The notes beneath the pieces were generated by a model. The model did no database searches. It was not told where the DNA came from and saw only the letters and a program-made list of their open reading frames with translations. The translations under genes were made by a program, and so were the position numbers. 64,000 bases of DNA. Source: Apodospora peruviana (Eukaryota; Ascomycota; Sordariomycetes; Sordariales; Lasiosphaeriaceae). This document shows positions 52,846 through 64,000 of this stretch, in pieces (the stretch's first letter is position 1; each line of letters begins with the position of its first letter). The stretch lies in the NCBI GenBank assembly GCA_033439685.1, contig JAUEDM010000008.1:434001-498000 (forward strand), in the 5' to 3' direction.

Positions 52846-55740
52846 TCATACTTCGAGCGTCAAATCCAAACTCATCTCACTGTCCTCGATTTCTCCAAAG
52901 ACGCGTGAGCCTGATGGATCGCCACCCCAAGGGTTATCAACCAACTCCAGAAACCCAGGTGTGATACTCTGACCAGGCTGTGAATCCATCTCCCAGGAAG
53001 GAAGCATGGCCCCTGCTATATTCCTATCCTCTCCAAACCCGGGATATATATCCCACAGTGTCTGGCTCTCCGATTGTTGTAAATTTGCCGTTGAGAGCAT
53101 ATCTGCTCCGTCTTGGTCGAAATCTTCCTCATCAACAAGATCAACACTATCAGCACTATCGCTTCCTAACCTTTCCATTGCATCCTTTTGGTCATTGCTC
53201 GTTTGGTCGTCAATATCCTCGTCATCGCTCGAGTGTGTGTTGTCTTGATGGACGGCATCTAGAAGCTCGCAGCCGCCCCAATTCCAGCAGGTGTGTACAA
53301 ACTCATCGTTATGCTGTACCATGTAAGCAGCGCCATGCCAAGGAAGGTCATTCCAATAAGGACATCTTTCTTCGCGGCCTTTCCAAAGGTCCTCAAAGTC
53401 GGCGCGTGTGTACTGGGATGTGTACTCAGCCCTTCGAGGAAATTCACCTTTCCTAAATTCGAGGATATCGTAGCCGCACGCGTCGAGCACCGAGTCCCAG
53501 AGATCCCCTCGATAAGACCCTGACCCATACTTGACGTCCCGGCAGCTTTTCTCATAAGCTGCCGCAGAGACTGGACGGACCTCATAATCAGTTGCATAGA
53601 CGTTGGCGCCACGAGATATCAGGAACGTCAACAATCTTTTCCAACGGTACTGGTAGTGATTTGATGGTGGACGGACCGAATCGTCGAAGAAGGTGTGGAG
53701 GCACGTCCTACCATTACTATCCCTCTCATGGACACTTGACCCATTACGTAAGAGTAATTCGAGAGCTTTTATATGCGCTTGATAACTCTCGGCTCCGCTT
53801 GTGTGATATTCGCCCTGGCTCGTAATATTCATTGGACTGGGTTCGCACATGGCCAGAAAAGTAGTTCTTCCGATATGTGGACTTCTGAGTTCAGGGTCGA
53901 CGAAATGTGGTCCATATTTAAAGATCAAGCTGAGCACTTGATGATCCTACAGCTTGTGTTTAGAATTCTGAAGTCTATGGAAGTGTGGATAATTACTTAC
54001 CACAATCGCATCCCTTTCTCCCAGTAAGTGAAGTACACTGACCCATCCCTTAACGGCGACACTCGGATCTGCGCCAGCTTGTAAAAGAGCTGCGCTTAGC
54101 TCCACCGATGGGTCGAGATTTGAAGCGACATAGCGTGAGTTTGTCGAATAAGCAAGGTGTAGGGGAGTGCTGATGTGGTAGGTCGGCGTCAGCATGTCAA
54201 CGCAGTAGAACCATGTGAGAATGCAACCTACAACTCTACGGAATCGCCACTCTTGGCAATCTCGTCAACATCCAAGCCATTCTGGACAAGAAGTTTGCAC
54301 AAAGAGACCTGGGAATGTTTAACCGCGTACTAGACATAGACCATCAATGACAAACGTTAGCTTGCGCTTCCAGACCCTTTTGGTGCAAACTATCTAGGTA
54401 GGTATGCTTACGTGAAGAAGCGACAACCCATTTTCATCATGGTCTCGAAAACTAGCCTTTCCGCTTTGGACGAGTGACAATATCTCTCCAGTCTTCCCTT
54501 GTTTGGCATATTCAAAAACTGTCGAGCTGCTTGGGATGATGTTATTAACACATAGTCTTGGAACACTCATGAATGCCCCAAATAAGTTCTGACTCTGCTG
54601 CACGGTCAGCCTGAGCATGGACTGTTGTCCAGTGGGTCGGAACGTGATATTGCCAACGAACTCCCGTTCGCTTTTGTCCGAGATAGATCCACCGGGGTTC
54701 GTGTCACGCTTTCGTCGTTTGACATTGGTGTCGATGGTAAAGACACCGCCATCCATATGCAGAGATCTCCGCTTGCGAGCTTGTTGTATGGTGATACCCG
54801 GAGAAACGGGTAAAAGTCGCCGCGGACCTGAGACTACGTCAGCGTTATAACATTTAGCGCAACACGAAGCCGAGTGCTTACTGTTCTTGTTGATTTCCAT
54901 CGTAGGCGCAGAACGGATTAACCCGCCCAATAGTTTCAGTTCGCGTGTAACGTCTTCCGCTTCGTCTTCTTGGGAGGCCGGGGCAAGGGACGTTGGGGGT
55001 GGTTGAGCTAAACCATGCTGTTGCTGAGCAGACTCGAGCAATGACTGCAGGTCGTCGATAAGCTGTACCGCATCGTCTGATTCGACGGTACGTTCCGTCT
55101 CGTTGACGAGTGATATCAGACGGAATATGCTTTCGTCTGGACTCGGATCAGATGCCTGTACTGAAAGATGTGAATCTGCGTTTATCGTGGTGGATTTCGT
55201 GTCGGTGTCAGGCGCCGGCTGTTCGTCAGAGCCATGCGTATGGAGCCCGGCCACTTCACTTCTCAGCTGATTCAACAAGCCCACAATTTGTGATAACTGA
55301 GACGACGACGCCGACATGTGCGATGCCTGCGCTAGGTTGAACTGGACGTTAAGCATCAACACATGACCCTGTATAGTCTGCCGTATTTGTTCCAGTCCCT
55401 TCTCGCCCACCACGGTCTTCACGCGCTTCCAGAATCGACCGGACCGTCTGTCGGCCGTGGAGAGGTCGAGGCGCTGCAGTTTGGACTCAACGGTTACCAT
55501 GTCGACCGCGCAACGGTTCGCGGCGCGAGTCAAGGCTGCTGCATCATTGTCGTTCATGGACTCGGTGGGCAGTGCAGATATGCGTTCGAGGATGGATTGC
55601 AGCTGGGCGACTTCATCGACGAGATGTCGGACATTTTGGGGACCATCTCTGACCGCTGCAATCGTCTCGTGGACTAGTTTCGCAGACTTCAGAGCCTGCA
55701 CCAGTGCGATGATGCTGGCTGCGGCGCCGACCGCTTCCAT
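52846..55740 (-). CDS. STAND-type N-terminal domain plus ankyrin protein
   Basis: Six exons on the minus strand: 55740-54882, 54827-54412, 54329-54232, 54169-54001 and 53946-52846 (five junction-verified pieces; introns 54, 82, 62 and 54 nt), giving 880 aa. The N-terminus (MEAVGAAASIIALVQALKS, VHETIAAVRDGPQNVRHL) matches the helical N-terminal domain of fungal STAND/NLR proteins. A charged linker and a nuclear-signal-like KRRKRD follow near residue 330, then ankyrin units (ENGLSLLH, SVEFTPLHLAYS, GADPSVAVKGWVSVLHLL, LLLRNGSSVHERDSNGRTCLH). No nucleotide-binding motif is seen between the ends. The C-terminus is very acidic. Likely an intracellular receptor-like or scaffold protein in self/non-self responses, by analogy. 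The first intron is stop-free and of three-fold length. Confidence 0.82.
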
Positions 55741-56907
55741 TTTTGCGGGCTGGCAGTGGCCGCGGTCGAGACCGGATTCTGGACGACAGCTTGGAGGTTG
55801 AAGGACGAAAGATGTCGGTTTGGCAGGACGGTGGAGGGGAAATGGAAATCAAGGAAAGCTAGCACTGGTTGGGCAGCTCCTTCTACGGAGCACAGCCTCA
55901 ATCGGGGCTCTCCTGCCACTCAAGGCGTTCTTGGAGGACGCAGCGAAAGGGAGATCTGATTGGTAGCTTTGAGTAGCAGATGAACTGAGGTACCTAACAT
56001 GTTGAAAGAATCTTTGAATGTTTCTCATCCAGGGCGCAGATATCCAGTCACAGATATGTGAGCATCGTGAACTACTGACCTCACTTGGGACATACCAGGT
56101 AGCAGTTCTATGTCTAATTCGATAGCTCGGGTCGTTTGTCATGGAGAGGGACAACCCCGCACTGCCAGCTGTTGGGCTGAAAACTGCCTCTCAGCACGTA
56201 CCGGCAAGGGACAGCGGCCGTTGCTTCCCTTCCGCAGACTCACCACATCTCGTCGGAGCAGACCGGCACTCCGATAAACGGGTTGACGTACGAACAGCTC
56301 AGAAACGTGGATGCGCGGTTCATGAAGGACTTCTCGGAGGTCTTTAACTACGAGGGAGAGCGTGGAGATGCGGTCGGCCAAGGGCGGCACGAGCAAGTCG
56401 GGTGTGCTGGAGCAGATCAAGGCGCTCAAGGCGATGTCTGCGAAGAGGAAATTTCCTGGATCTATTGTATGTTAAATAGATACAAGCTGTATTTTAGATA
56501 CCTAGTTAAATTGGTTCTTTACCTACACCTGTGCTTCTGATCGCCACAGATGGGCCAATCAGCGAATGAGTTAAGGGTTGCACCTCGGAGGCCCTTGAGC
56601 TCCGAACAGCTCCCTAAATTTAGATGACAACCGTCAGGTCAATGCTGACATAAGCGCTTTCCCAACTGTCCCGGACAAAGTGACAAGGATCAGGTAAAAA
56701 GCCCATTTACGCGCGCTGTCAACGACACGTGAACGCAAATCCAACCCGCGATCAACAAAGCCACAGCTATCTGTCTGGTCTGCAGGATTAATTGTCGATA
56801 ACACACTTTGTACGATCACAGTCGGAACACACCATTATCCAATTCTTGTTTTTATCGATCCTCTTTGCACGCGCTCTATCAGTCCGTCCGTCCGTCCGTC
56901 CTTGCCC
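55741..56907. other. intergenic region, possible gene debris
   Basis: A plus-strand stretch at 56260-56430 reads like protein in one frame (INGLTYEQLRNVDARFMKDF) but is short, stops quickly and has no partner exon. The end of the region, with a tccg microsatellite at 56880-56900, is the promoter side of RTT106. Confidence 0.4.
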
Positions 56908-58458
56908 ATGGCGGCAAAAGTCCTCGACGCCCAGACGCTGGGCCTCGTCTTCCAGAGCCGGCCTGACATTCTCGACGGCATCAAGCAAGCAGCTGGTATT
57001 TTTTTTTCTCTGCTCCCATTAATTTCCTCGTATTCCTCTGGTCTTGTCAGCTAACCAAGTCAATTATGCGAATTAGACTCCCCCGCGCGCGTTGCCCTGT
57101 TCAACAACATCGCCAGCTTCGTACAAAGCCAACTCAACGGAGACGAGCCCGCTTCCAAGCGAAGACGAGTCGATATCGCTACGACCACAACTACAACATC
57201 ACAATCACACTCGAATGGACATGCCGCCGCATCGTCGAATGGGGCTGGTGCAGGGATAGACGCCGCCGCGACCGAACCGGTGCTGCTCGAGATCAAGGAC
57301 GTGTCGGTCGCCGCGCCGCAGCGCAAGAAATACGATCTGTGCTTCACGGAGAATTTTCTCTTTGCCCGGGCGTCTGGCTCGACGGTGCCTGTGCAGGGAA
57401 TTGTTTACCCCTGGAGGGATATCGGTTTGTCTCCGCCCCTTTTCCTCTCTTTCCGACAACACAACTGACCAATTTGTGTGTGGTTAGAACACGCATTCTA
57501 CCTTCCCGTCCCGGACAAGTCCCAAGTCCAACACAACTACGTCCTCTTTCCACGAAACAGCTACCTGCCCAACACATCCAAACAATCGGATACAAACGAA
57601 CCGCCACCATTGGAACCGTTAGTCTTCACCGTCCCGGCTACCGCCCCGAAACCGGGAACCATCATCGGCCCGTCCGCTGCATCTGCGTCCGCCGTCTCAG
57701 ACTCTTACAGTAGCCTATTCAACTGGGCGCTTTGCACGTCGCTCCGGTCAGCCGGCAACAGCACCACGATCATAGCATCCGACCCGAAGCTGTTTCACTC
57801 CGCGGCACGACAACCCTTCCGCCCGCAAGAAAAGGCTGTACACGTGAAAGCGTTTCGTGGCAGTAAAGACGGGTTTCTCTTCTTCCTGCCGACGGGTATA
57901 CTCTGGGGCTTCAAGAAGCCATTACTCTTCCTTCCGTTGGAAAGGATTGTGGCACTGAGCTATACGTCTGTTTTGCAGCGGACGTTTAATATTGTGGTCG
58001 AGTATGAGAATGTTTCTGGGGGAGAAGAGGAGATTGAGTTTGCGATGCTCGATCAGGAGGATTATGGTGCTATTGATGAGAGTTATGTAAGGAGGTATTC
58101 GTTGGCGGATCGGAGTATGGCTGAGCAGCGGAAGGCTAAAAGGCAGTTGAAGGAAAACGAGTGGAAGGTTAAGGCAGAAGATGGGGAGGGAGGGAAGGAA
58201 GAAGGGCAGGTGGGAGAGGGAGACGATGGGATGACGGAGTTGCAGAGGGCGCAGATGGAGGCTGAGCAGCAATTGCAGGATGAGGAGGATGAAGAGGAGG
58301 AGGATTACGATCCTGGGAGTGAGGGGGATAGTGAAGGTAGTGGGAGTGATAGTGACGAGGAGGATGATGATGATGACGATGGGGACGGTGGAGAGGAAGG
58401 GGCTGAGGAGGGGGATGAGGAGGGGGATGAGGATGAGGAGATGGAGGGGCATGAGTAG
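56908..58458 (+). CDS. rtt106: histone chaperone RTT106
   Basis: Three exons, 56908-56995, 57077-57424 and 57488-58458, give 468 aa. The N-terminal helical dimerisation region is followed by a Rtt106/Pob3-type tandem PH core: LLEIKDVSVAAPQRKKYDLCF, FYLPVPDKSQVQHNYVLF, and the second PH start VKAFRGSKDGFLFFLPTGIL, WGFKKPLLFLPLERI, TFNIVVEY. A long acidic tail (about residues 400-468, mostly Asp and Glu) closes the protein, as expected for a chaperone that binds H3-H4. The protein deposits K56-acetylated H3-H4 in the nucleus during replication and represses histone genes. The length is typical of filamentous fungi. This is the clearest core gene in the window and a good synteny anchor. Confidence 0.92.
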
Positions 58459-58894
58459 ACTGCGGTTATTACCCTATTTGAGGAGATCGAGGTAGGTATG
58501 AGTAAAACGTGGTCATTATCTGTTACGCCGTGGTTGAGAAGGCGAGAATCATTTGGTATTATGGGGTCTTTGGGCGTAGGGCGTTAAATCGGATGTATGA
58601 TGAGTAGCGGGGGTTGTGCTGGGGTTTATTGCGTGCTGAAAACCAAACCTACTGCGGTATATGGTCCTGGTAACCCGAATGGTATGTATACTCTTCACCC
58701 AGTCCATGTTTGGACTGAGACTGACTTGGCACAATCTCTCGGCTCTTTTGGGAACTCGACGGCAAGGCCACCAATGACAGCAGCCATAGCCGTGATACTT
58801 TGAGTACCGCTGCCAAATTGACACCTGAGCTGACTTGTTCATTTGGATCACTGCCTCGCCACTATTACTCCGCGATATCGCTGGCATCGCAGCC
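58459..58894. other. intergenic region between RTT106 and HET gene
   Basis: 435 bp; a cctactgcggtat stretch near 58650 faintly recalls the SINE-like repeat but the surrounding sequence does not match. Otherwise nothing. Confidence 0.4.
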
Positions 58895-60891
58895 ATGAAT
58901 CGCCCAAAAGGCAATGGCATCTGGGAGAATGATAATTGTCCCGACGCCGGCGGTCCTTCAACAGTTGCAACGCATCATGCGCGGATCAACGTTCCCGCCA
59001 TTGACCCCGACTGGATCAACCTCGACACCATCCACACGTGGATGAGGGTCTGCAACGAAACACACCAGTGCGCCGGCTACCCGAGCTTCGGCACCGCTCC
59101 GGCATGGCTGATCGACGTCCATCAAGAATGCCTAGTCTCACCTGCATCTCTCCCGGACGGAGATAGCACAAGATATTGCGCCCTGTCCTATGTCTGGGGC
59201 CAGGCCAAGACAAGCAAGCTGACGATGGCGACTCAAGAAAGCTTCTGCCAGCCAGGCGCTTTCGCGGCAGAGAATCCGGGCGTCGAGATTCCCAAGACCA
59301 TCCGGCACACCATCGAGCTCGTGAAAGCTTTGGGGGAGAAGTATCTCTGGGTCGACACTTTCTGCATTGTCCAGGACGATGATGCACACTTTCATGCCGA
59401 GCTGCGGAATATGGGCGCCATCTACGACAAAGCCTGTCTCACCGTCGTGGCTGCTACGGGGTGGGATGCCAACGAGGGCTTCAAAGGCCTGCGAGGGATT
59501 TCTCCGAGACGCCATCTTGCGAGCAATTTTGCCGATGATCTCCACAAGTACACGAATCCAGAACACATGATTTGGGTATATCATTATATTTGATTTGCCT
59601 TGATCAAGCCATCTAGATAGATAACTGACCTAGAGTCTAGAACTCCCGTGGCTGGACATTCCAAGAGGGGCAGTTCTCTCGCCGGAAACTCATGTTCTGC
59701 GACCAGACCGTGGTGTGGGAGTGCACCGCTTGCACCATGGACGAGGCCGGCAGCGTCGTGGTGGGCGCGGATGATAAAGAGAATGAGAATGAGAATGAGA
59801 ATGATGGTGATGATGACGATTATGGCAGCCCCAGTGGCGGTCGCCGCATGACCTTTCTCCGATCCCGGGCGCCCGATATCCACGTTCCGCGAGTCGAAGC
59901 AGTGGTTCCACAAAAGAAAAAGACGCAAAATATGTGGAACAAGATCAAGAGCAGTGGATTGCTTCGTGGACGAGGGAAGCAGAAAGAGAAGGATGATCTT
60001 GACGTTCAGCACAACGACGATCTTGACGCCGCCCAGCACAGCAATGATCTGGACGCTCAGCTCCAGGACTACTTTTCTGTGGCAGTGAGACCCTTCAACA
60101 CGCGCAATCTGACTCATTCATCGGACCTCCCGCTAGCATTTGAAGGCATCGCTTACTACTTGGTCCAGAACGCCGCCTCGGGCAGTCTGTTTGCTCAGGG
60201 CGTCTGCTGGGGGATGCCTGTTGCCCGTCTGCCCCAGGCACTTCTCTGGTGCACAAGAGGTGAGGACCTCCGCCCTCGGAGTGCCACCTCAGTGCATCCT
60301 CGTCGGGATGATACCAGTTCCGAGTACCCATCATGGTCATGGTTTGCCTGGGAAGGTGAGGTAACGGCGACGTGCGTAGGGGCTGCTATGTTAAGAGACG
60401 GAATGTCCGATCGAGTCCAGCGGGTGACCAAGTCTACGTCCATCTGTGACTGGGAACTCGCCGAAACAAGCGGTAACATTAATAATCGGCGGATATCATA
60501 CGAGAGGCCAAAGAAAATTCGGATAACGGCTGAGAGATGTTTTTTCAGTTCTCCAAGGGCCACTAAGTTTTACCGCCCCAGAAGGCAAACTTTCTTTCGG
60601 TTATGGCCCACGATAGGGGATGCCATGGTATACCCTGATAGTTCTGAAGGCTTTGACGACTACATCGCGGACGGCGGGTCTGTAATACTTCTGGGAATTT
60701 CGGAATTTACCGGATGTAGTGTCCAGGGCTTCGGAGGACTAGGCACATTCGTCGAGGCGTTGTGGGTTACGAATACGGACTCTGACCCTGATGGGTCTTC
60801 TGTTCAAAGACGCGGAGTAGCCATTGTCGAGCGGTCTATGTGGAACAGCCATCAGAGTGTAGGAGCAAGCTTCAGCTACCTTTTGGAGTGA
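58895..60891 (+). CDS. HET domain protein
   Basis: Two exons, 58895-59575 and 59641-60891 (65-nt intron, GTATAT...CTAG), give 643 aa. HET blocks: CALSYVWG at 95-102, LWVDTFCIVQDD at 151-162, IYDKACLTVVAA near 177-188 and, across the splice, SRGWTFQE at 229-236. The order and the WTFQE motif are those of the common fungal HET family. Downstream is a low-complexity acidic stretch (NENENEND) and a repeated DLDAQ-like segment, then a globular tail with a SWSWFAWEG motif. It should act in incompatibility or cell-death signalling. It is open and looks functional. The acidic repeat and the DLD units are probably length-variable between strains. Confidence 0.9.
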
Positions 60892-61407
60892 CTGGATCGA
60901 TGGGATAATCACGGCACGAAATCAAGAGACGTAGGCACGGGAGCATTGCGTCACCACCCAAACAAAGGTGGAGGTCGCGTACCTAAGGTACTGAACGAGA
61001 GTTTGTGCCAGCCCAAACTTGGTTGAAAATTTAGTTATGCACTGGAGGCCGTGATTCTTAGTGCTTTCTCAGATCGAAGTTTCCATTCAAATTCGAGTCA
61101 TCCACTGGGTTTAACTGGAAGTTTAATCAACCGGTTCAGCCGCTTTACGAGAAAGCTTGTGCCACCAACTCTCAACTACAAACCGTTGGCATGCCCATGG
61201 GAGTTCTCTCTTCTTTATTTTCTCATCTCCTGCTACAGGACTTGCCCGTCGAACACTACACCGTCATGCTCGACACATCAACTTTATATCTGCTGCAATT
61301 CCTTCCAACGACAGTCGCACGACACTTCAAGCGCTGAAGAACATCGGACGACGAAATGACAAACGAACAACAATACCTTTTTCAACCTCTCCCTGTTCTC
61401 GGCGACC
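60892..61407. other. intergenic region
   Basis: 3' flank of the HET gene. A frame starting at ATG 61356 extends over the next gene in another phase and is considered a shadow. Confidence 0.4.
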
Positions 61408-62089
61408 ATGGAAGAGTATTCGCCCATATCAGCATGTCTTTGGGCCCCAAATCAAGCACCACTGTCACACGCACACGCATCCTCACCCTCGCCCTCAGCA
61501 ACAGCCCTCATCGCTTCTCATTCCTACAAGCTCCTCCTAAAACAGCCGGCCTGACTTCGAGAACCACGCGCACCCTACAGAATGGTATGCGATCTTCTCT
61601 GTCGAGTGCGACGACCTGCCCCGTCTGATGAGGGAGGGATTCTTCTAGACCGCAGAAGCCAATCTGCAACAAGAGTGCGGTTGCATCAATAGCATAGTTG
61701 ATGTCCACCCACCACACAGCGGCTTGTCGGAGAAGTATAATTATATCCGCACCTGGTACTTTCAGAGTAATGCTATTGAGAGAGAGGGAGCAAATCCGAG
61801 TCCGCGGTGGGAGGCTCGCCTGCAGATTCCTGCCAACTTGATCGCATTCCTGTCTAGCTTTAAACTGGACGAGACCATGACGCCGGCGCAGATCTGCGGG
61901 TCCATGGGGTGGAATCACTTGAGGGAAGCAGGTTATATCTTCTCTGCGGCACCCAATGTTGATCATGGGAAGGACGCGACTATTAATTGTATCTATGACG
62001 ACATGCCGCTGAGAGGATGGAGGCCTTGGCCACGGGTTGATGCAGGTGAGCCACCAGAGGACGAGAAGAAGGAGAACGGAGTGGTGTAA
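61408..62089 (+). pseudogene. conserved fungal gene with one frameshift and one stop
   Basis: From ATG 61408 the frame reads MEEYSPISACLWAPNQ and ends SHSYKLLLKQP; a one-base shift near 61550 continues DFENHAHPTEWYAIFSVECDDLPRL and REGFF, then TAG at 61646-61648, after which the same frame goes on AEANLQQECGCINSIVDVHPP, YIRTWYFQSNAIERE, WEARLQIPANLIAFLSSF, MGWNHLREAGYIFSAAPNV and TINCIYDDMPLR to the stop at 62087. Together this is about 227 residues of coherent, protein-like sequence. I do not recognise a named family. Two lesions mean pseudogene or sequence error. Confidence 0.55.
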
Positions 62090-62826
62090 ATCCTTCGGAG
62101 CGATGGGGGTAGGTGTTGCTGTATTGTTATCCAACGCCGGTAAGGTCCCGAATGACCGCACCGGATGATCGAGAGCATAAAGGGACACGGGATCTACAGA
62201 GCAAGTTTTATAGATTTTGATGGCGTTGGCGCTGTGTAGCTGAACCACCAACAAAGTATCCATTCCAGCATGTAGACCTGATCAATAACTCCAGGATCAG
62301 TAATCAAATGTGTCGAAATGGTAATCATGTCAAGCCGTGACTTCCTCGCGAAGGTGTTTCATTCCCTTAGCTACTGATTTAAGTGCCTACTTAGGGTAAT
62401 TATCTAGTCTTTCTTCCCGTCTGGGGAATACTGATTACTGTGTAGTGGTATCACGGCCCAAAACAACCTAACGTTACTGTTTCAAGTGACGTGAGACTGC
62501 GTAGAAACTAGAAACATCACTTCCTTGGTACCTAGTCACTATGAATCATTCTGACTGGTAGGCACTGGTAAGGTAGTCGGACTGCTACGGAGTTCGGTAT
62601 CACTGCATGTGCGGGGAGGATCCGAGTGCTACCGACCCCTACAGGGTACAGTGCAACATGACTGTTATCGCCGGCCGGCTTAGCTTCAAGAGCCGCCTGA
62701 AAAAATATACCTATATTAGTAGGTAGTCTCTGTCTGCACCAGTAACCACTCTCCTCTCATTACCGTCTTGCACATCAAGCTCCATTCTGCGAAATTAAAG
62801 CGGCACTCAATAAGATCAAAGATAAA
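62090..62826. other. intergenic region
   Basis: No gene supported; promoter side of the ABM gene. Confidence 0.4.
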
Positions 62827-63235
62827 ATGGCCGCCGACAACGCCTCAATCATGGACAAGATCCCCGACGTCCCACAGGACGAATTCACCGTCTACGGCAC
62901 TGTAAGCAAATCCATATTACCTTAATCAATTCCACCCCCTTTCATTTCATTCGAGGTTAATTGTGAGGTGATAGGTCTACGCCTTCCCAGAACACGCCGA
63001 CGCGCTCGAGGCCGTCTACACTGCAAGCACGCGCCAGGCAGCATCCGAGGAGGGCATCATCTACTACTGCATCTCCAGAGACCCCGACGACCGCGACGTC
63101 TTCCACTTCTTTGAGCGGTACTCGGGGAGGAAAGCGTTTGAGGCGCACGTGAGCACGCCGCTTATGGTTCAGTTGTTTAAGGATAAGTATATCAAGGAGG
63201 TGAAGGCGAGGTTCGCGAAACCGATTATGCCATAA
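62827..63235 (+). CDS. antibiotic biosynthesis monooxygenase (ABM)-like protein
   Basis: Two exons, 62827-62901 and 62975-63235 (73-nt intron), give 111 aa. The fold signature is seen as FTVYGTVYAFPEHADALEAVY, IIYYCISRDPDDRDVFHFFERY and KAFEAHVSTPLMVQLF, which is the beta-alpha-beta pattern of the dimeric ferredoxin-like ABM family, with the H of the EAH segment conserved. Family members oxidise aromatic substrates, degrade haem or act as small stress proteins; the substrate is unknown here. Splicing is required, because exon 1 supplies the first strand. The last ten residues end KPIMP. Confidence 0.8.
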
Positions 63236-64000
63236 CCGTGCCCACACCTAGCGCGATTGGGCTGTTTGGCGGTGAGAGACTATTTACGGGGTTACCGGGC
63301 TTGAGGGTCTTTCCTTTTCTCGGAAGCTTTCATGGCTTGCATATTTCGATTCGATGTGGTAATGGATTGATCAGTTACGTAGATGGAAAAGCAAAACAGA
63401 AAGCGTTCTCGCCGTGCTGTACCTTTTTTGTGCTGGCTTGGCGTCCCAACCTGACGGGTCTAATGTGCGTGGCGGTGGCTGTGGTTTAATAGTTCAGATT
63501 CTGAGATTCAGTGGATGTCAGACAGCCAGCCCTACCTTGATTATGCCGCAGTGTTGCAGGCGTGGGATTCGATGAGATCCAAGCACTGCCATCAGCCTAC
63601 CCACCTCCCTATTCCGGAAAGCTGGGAGAAAGCAAAAGGGATCGCTAACCCCGGTGGCTGGTGTTATTGGCGCCACATGGAACAATCTTTCCGGGCCTCT
63701 CACATGCTCTCTGGGTCCCAGGCATTTCTCGCTTGGGTCCGGTTGTGATTGGGGCTGGTTTGGCTTCTGTGGCTCTGGACAAGTAAGATAGCTGTGCGAC
63801 GTGAAATCCAGTGAATCGCCAACTGAGCTGACTGCTGAACTGAACAGGGGAACTGGATGCGTGCCACGTTTCTTTCCATCATCCGCCCCCGGAAATTTTG
63901 GCCGACTGTACCCAACGACGCGCCGGACTGCGAAAGGATTCAGAAGAACGAGCAACACCACACGATTCCCTCTTCTTTCTTCTTTCTCCCTTACGATCCC
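63236..64000. other. right end of window, no supported gene
   Basis: Frames at 63515-63748 and on the minus strand at 63961-63518 overlap each other and lack domains. A gene could start beyond the window edge. Confidence 0.4.

Noticed and set aside
57922..58452. 176-codon antisense frame over the RTT106 acidic tail
   Set aside because: Ile/Leu/Pro low complexity is the mirror of GAG/GAT codons; RTT106 on the other strand is certain.
58620..58670. Possible fourth SINE-like copy (cctactgcggtat)
   Set aside because: Only about 13 bases resemble the repeat; flanking sequence does not follow.
63515..63961. Overlapping frames at the right edge
   Set aside because: Opposite-strand overlap, no domain, and no evidence of a gene crossing the edge.

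Overview
The window looks like accessory chromosome of a filamentous ascomycete (Pezizomycotina, probably a Sordariomycete; the species cannot be named from sequence alone). Evidence: short GT-AG introns of about 54-160 nt, a nuclear tRNA-Met with an intron, heterokaryon-incompatibility (HET) genes, a DUF3433 membrane protein, GMC oxidoreductases, a PTH11-like rhodopsin-fold receptor, secreted cysteine-rich proteins and several classes of retroelement relic. I rebuilt the spliced genes by reading the splice sites; every intact model given with exon coordinates closes to a whole number of codons.

Left part (1-23.7 kb): a phenol 2-monooxygenase-like flavoprotein (672-2773) and an MFS transporter (3649-5555) lie in tandem, followed by about 4.5 kb of repeat-poor but homopolymer-rich sequence. 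A decayed LINE on the minus strand (10.2-14.1 kb) has an internal deletion. Then come an intact HET gene (14751-17495), a small gene with an in-frame TGA (17945-18757), a stray copy of the LINE tail (18.87 kb), a three-exon membrane-anchored protein of unknown function (19426-21704) and a solo LTR with a perfect 5-bp target duplication (21802-22097).

Middle (23.7-45.4 kb): an SDR fragment cut off by a short interspersed repeat, a decayed NACHT/STAND-type gene (24.2-25.3 kb, minus), an intact 1302-aa DUF3433 protein, and a secreted NlpC/P60 hydrolase with two cysteine-rich modules (30629-32007, minus). A block of pseudogenes follows: HET-TPR butted head to head against a GMC oxidoreductase remnant. 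After it come an inverted copy of the DUF3433 3' end, a 10-cysteine secreted protein, a rhodopsin-fold receptor, a frameshifted 2EXR gene and an SRR1-like pseudogene. Three copies of one dispersed repeat (24.1, 37.9 and 45.3 kb) sit among these breakpoints.

Right part (45.5-64 kb): an intact GMC oxidoreductase, tRNA-Met(CAU), a small gene behind a duplicated splice-like leader, a truncated secreted-protein fragment, a five-exon-class sugar transporter model (four exons), an 880-aa STAND-N/ankyrin protein, the core histone chaperone RTT106, a second intact HET gene, a broken conserved gene and a small ABM-domain protein. RTT106 and the tRNA are the only clear housekeeping anchors.

Overall theme: allorecognition or innate-immunity genes (three HET loci and two STAND-type loci), secreted proteins, and many genes broken by single-base frameshifts or nonsense codons rather than by dense C-to-T mutation. 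No wholly new multi-gene system is demonstrated. The best leads are the dispersed SINE-like repeat associated with breakpoints, the NlpC/P60 protein with duplicated cysteine modules, the inverted duplication, and the mixed intact and decayed HET/STAND set.
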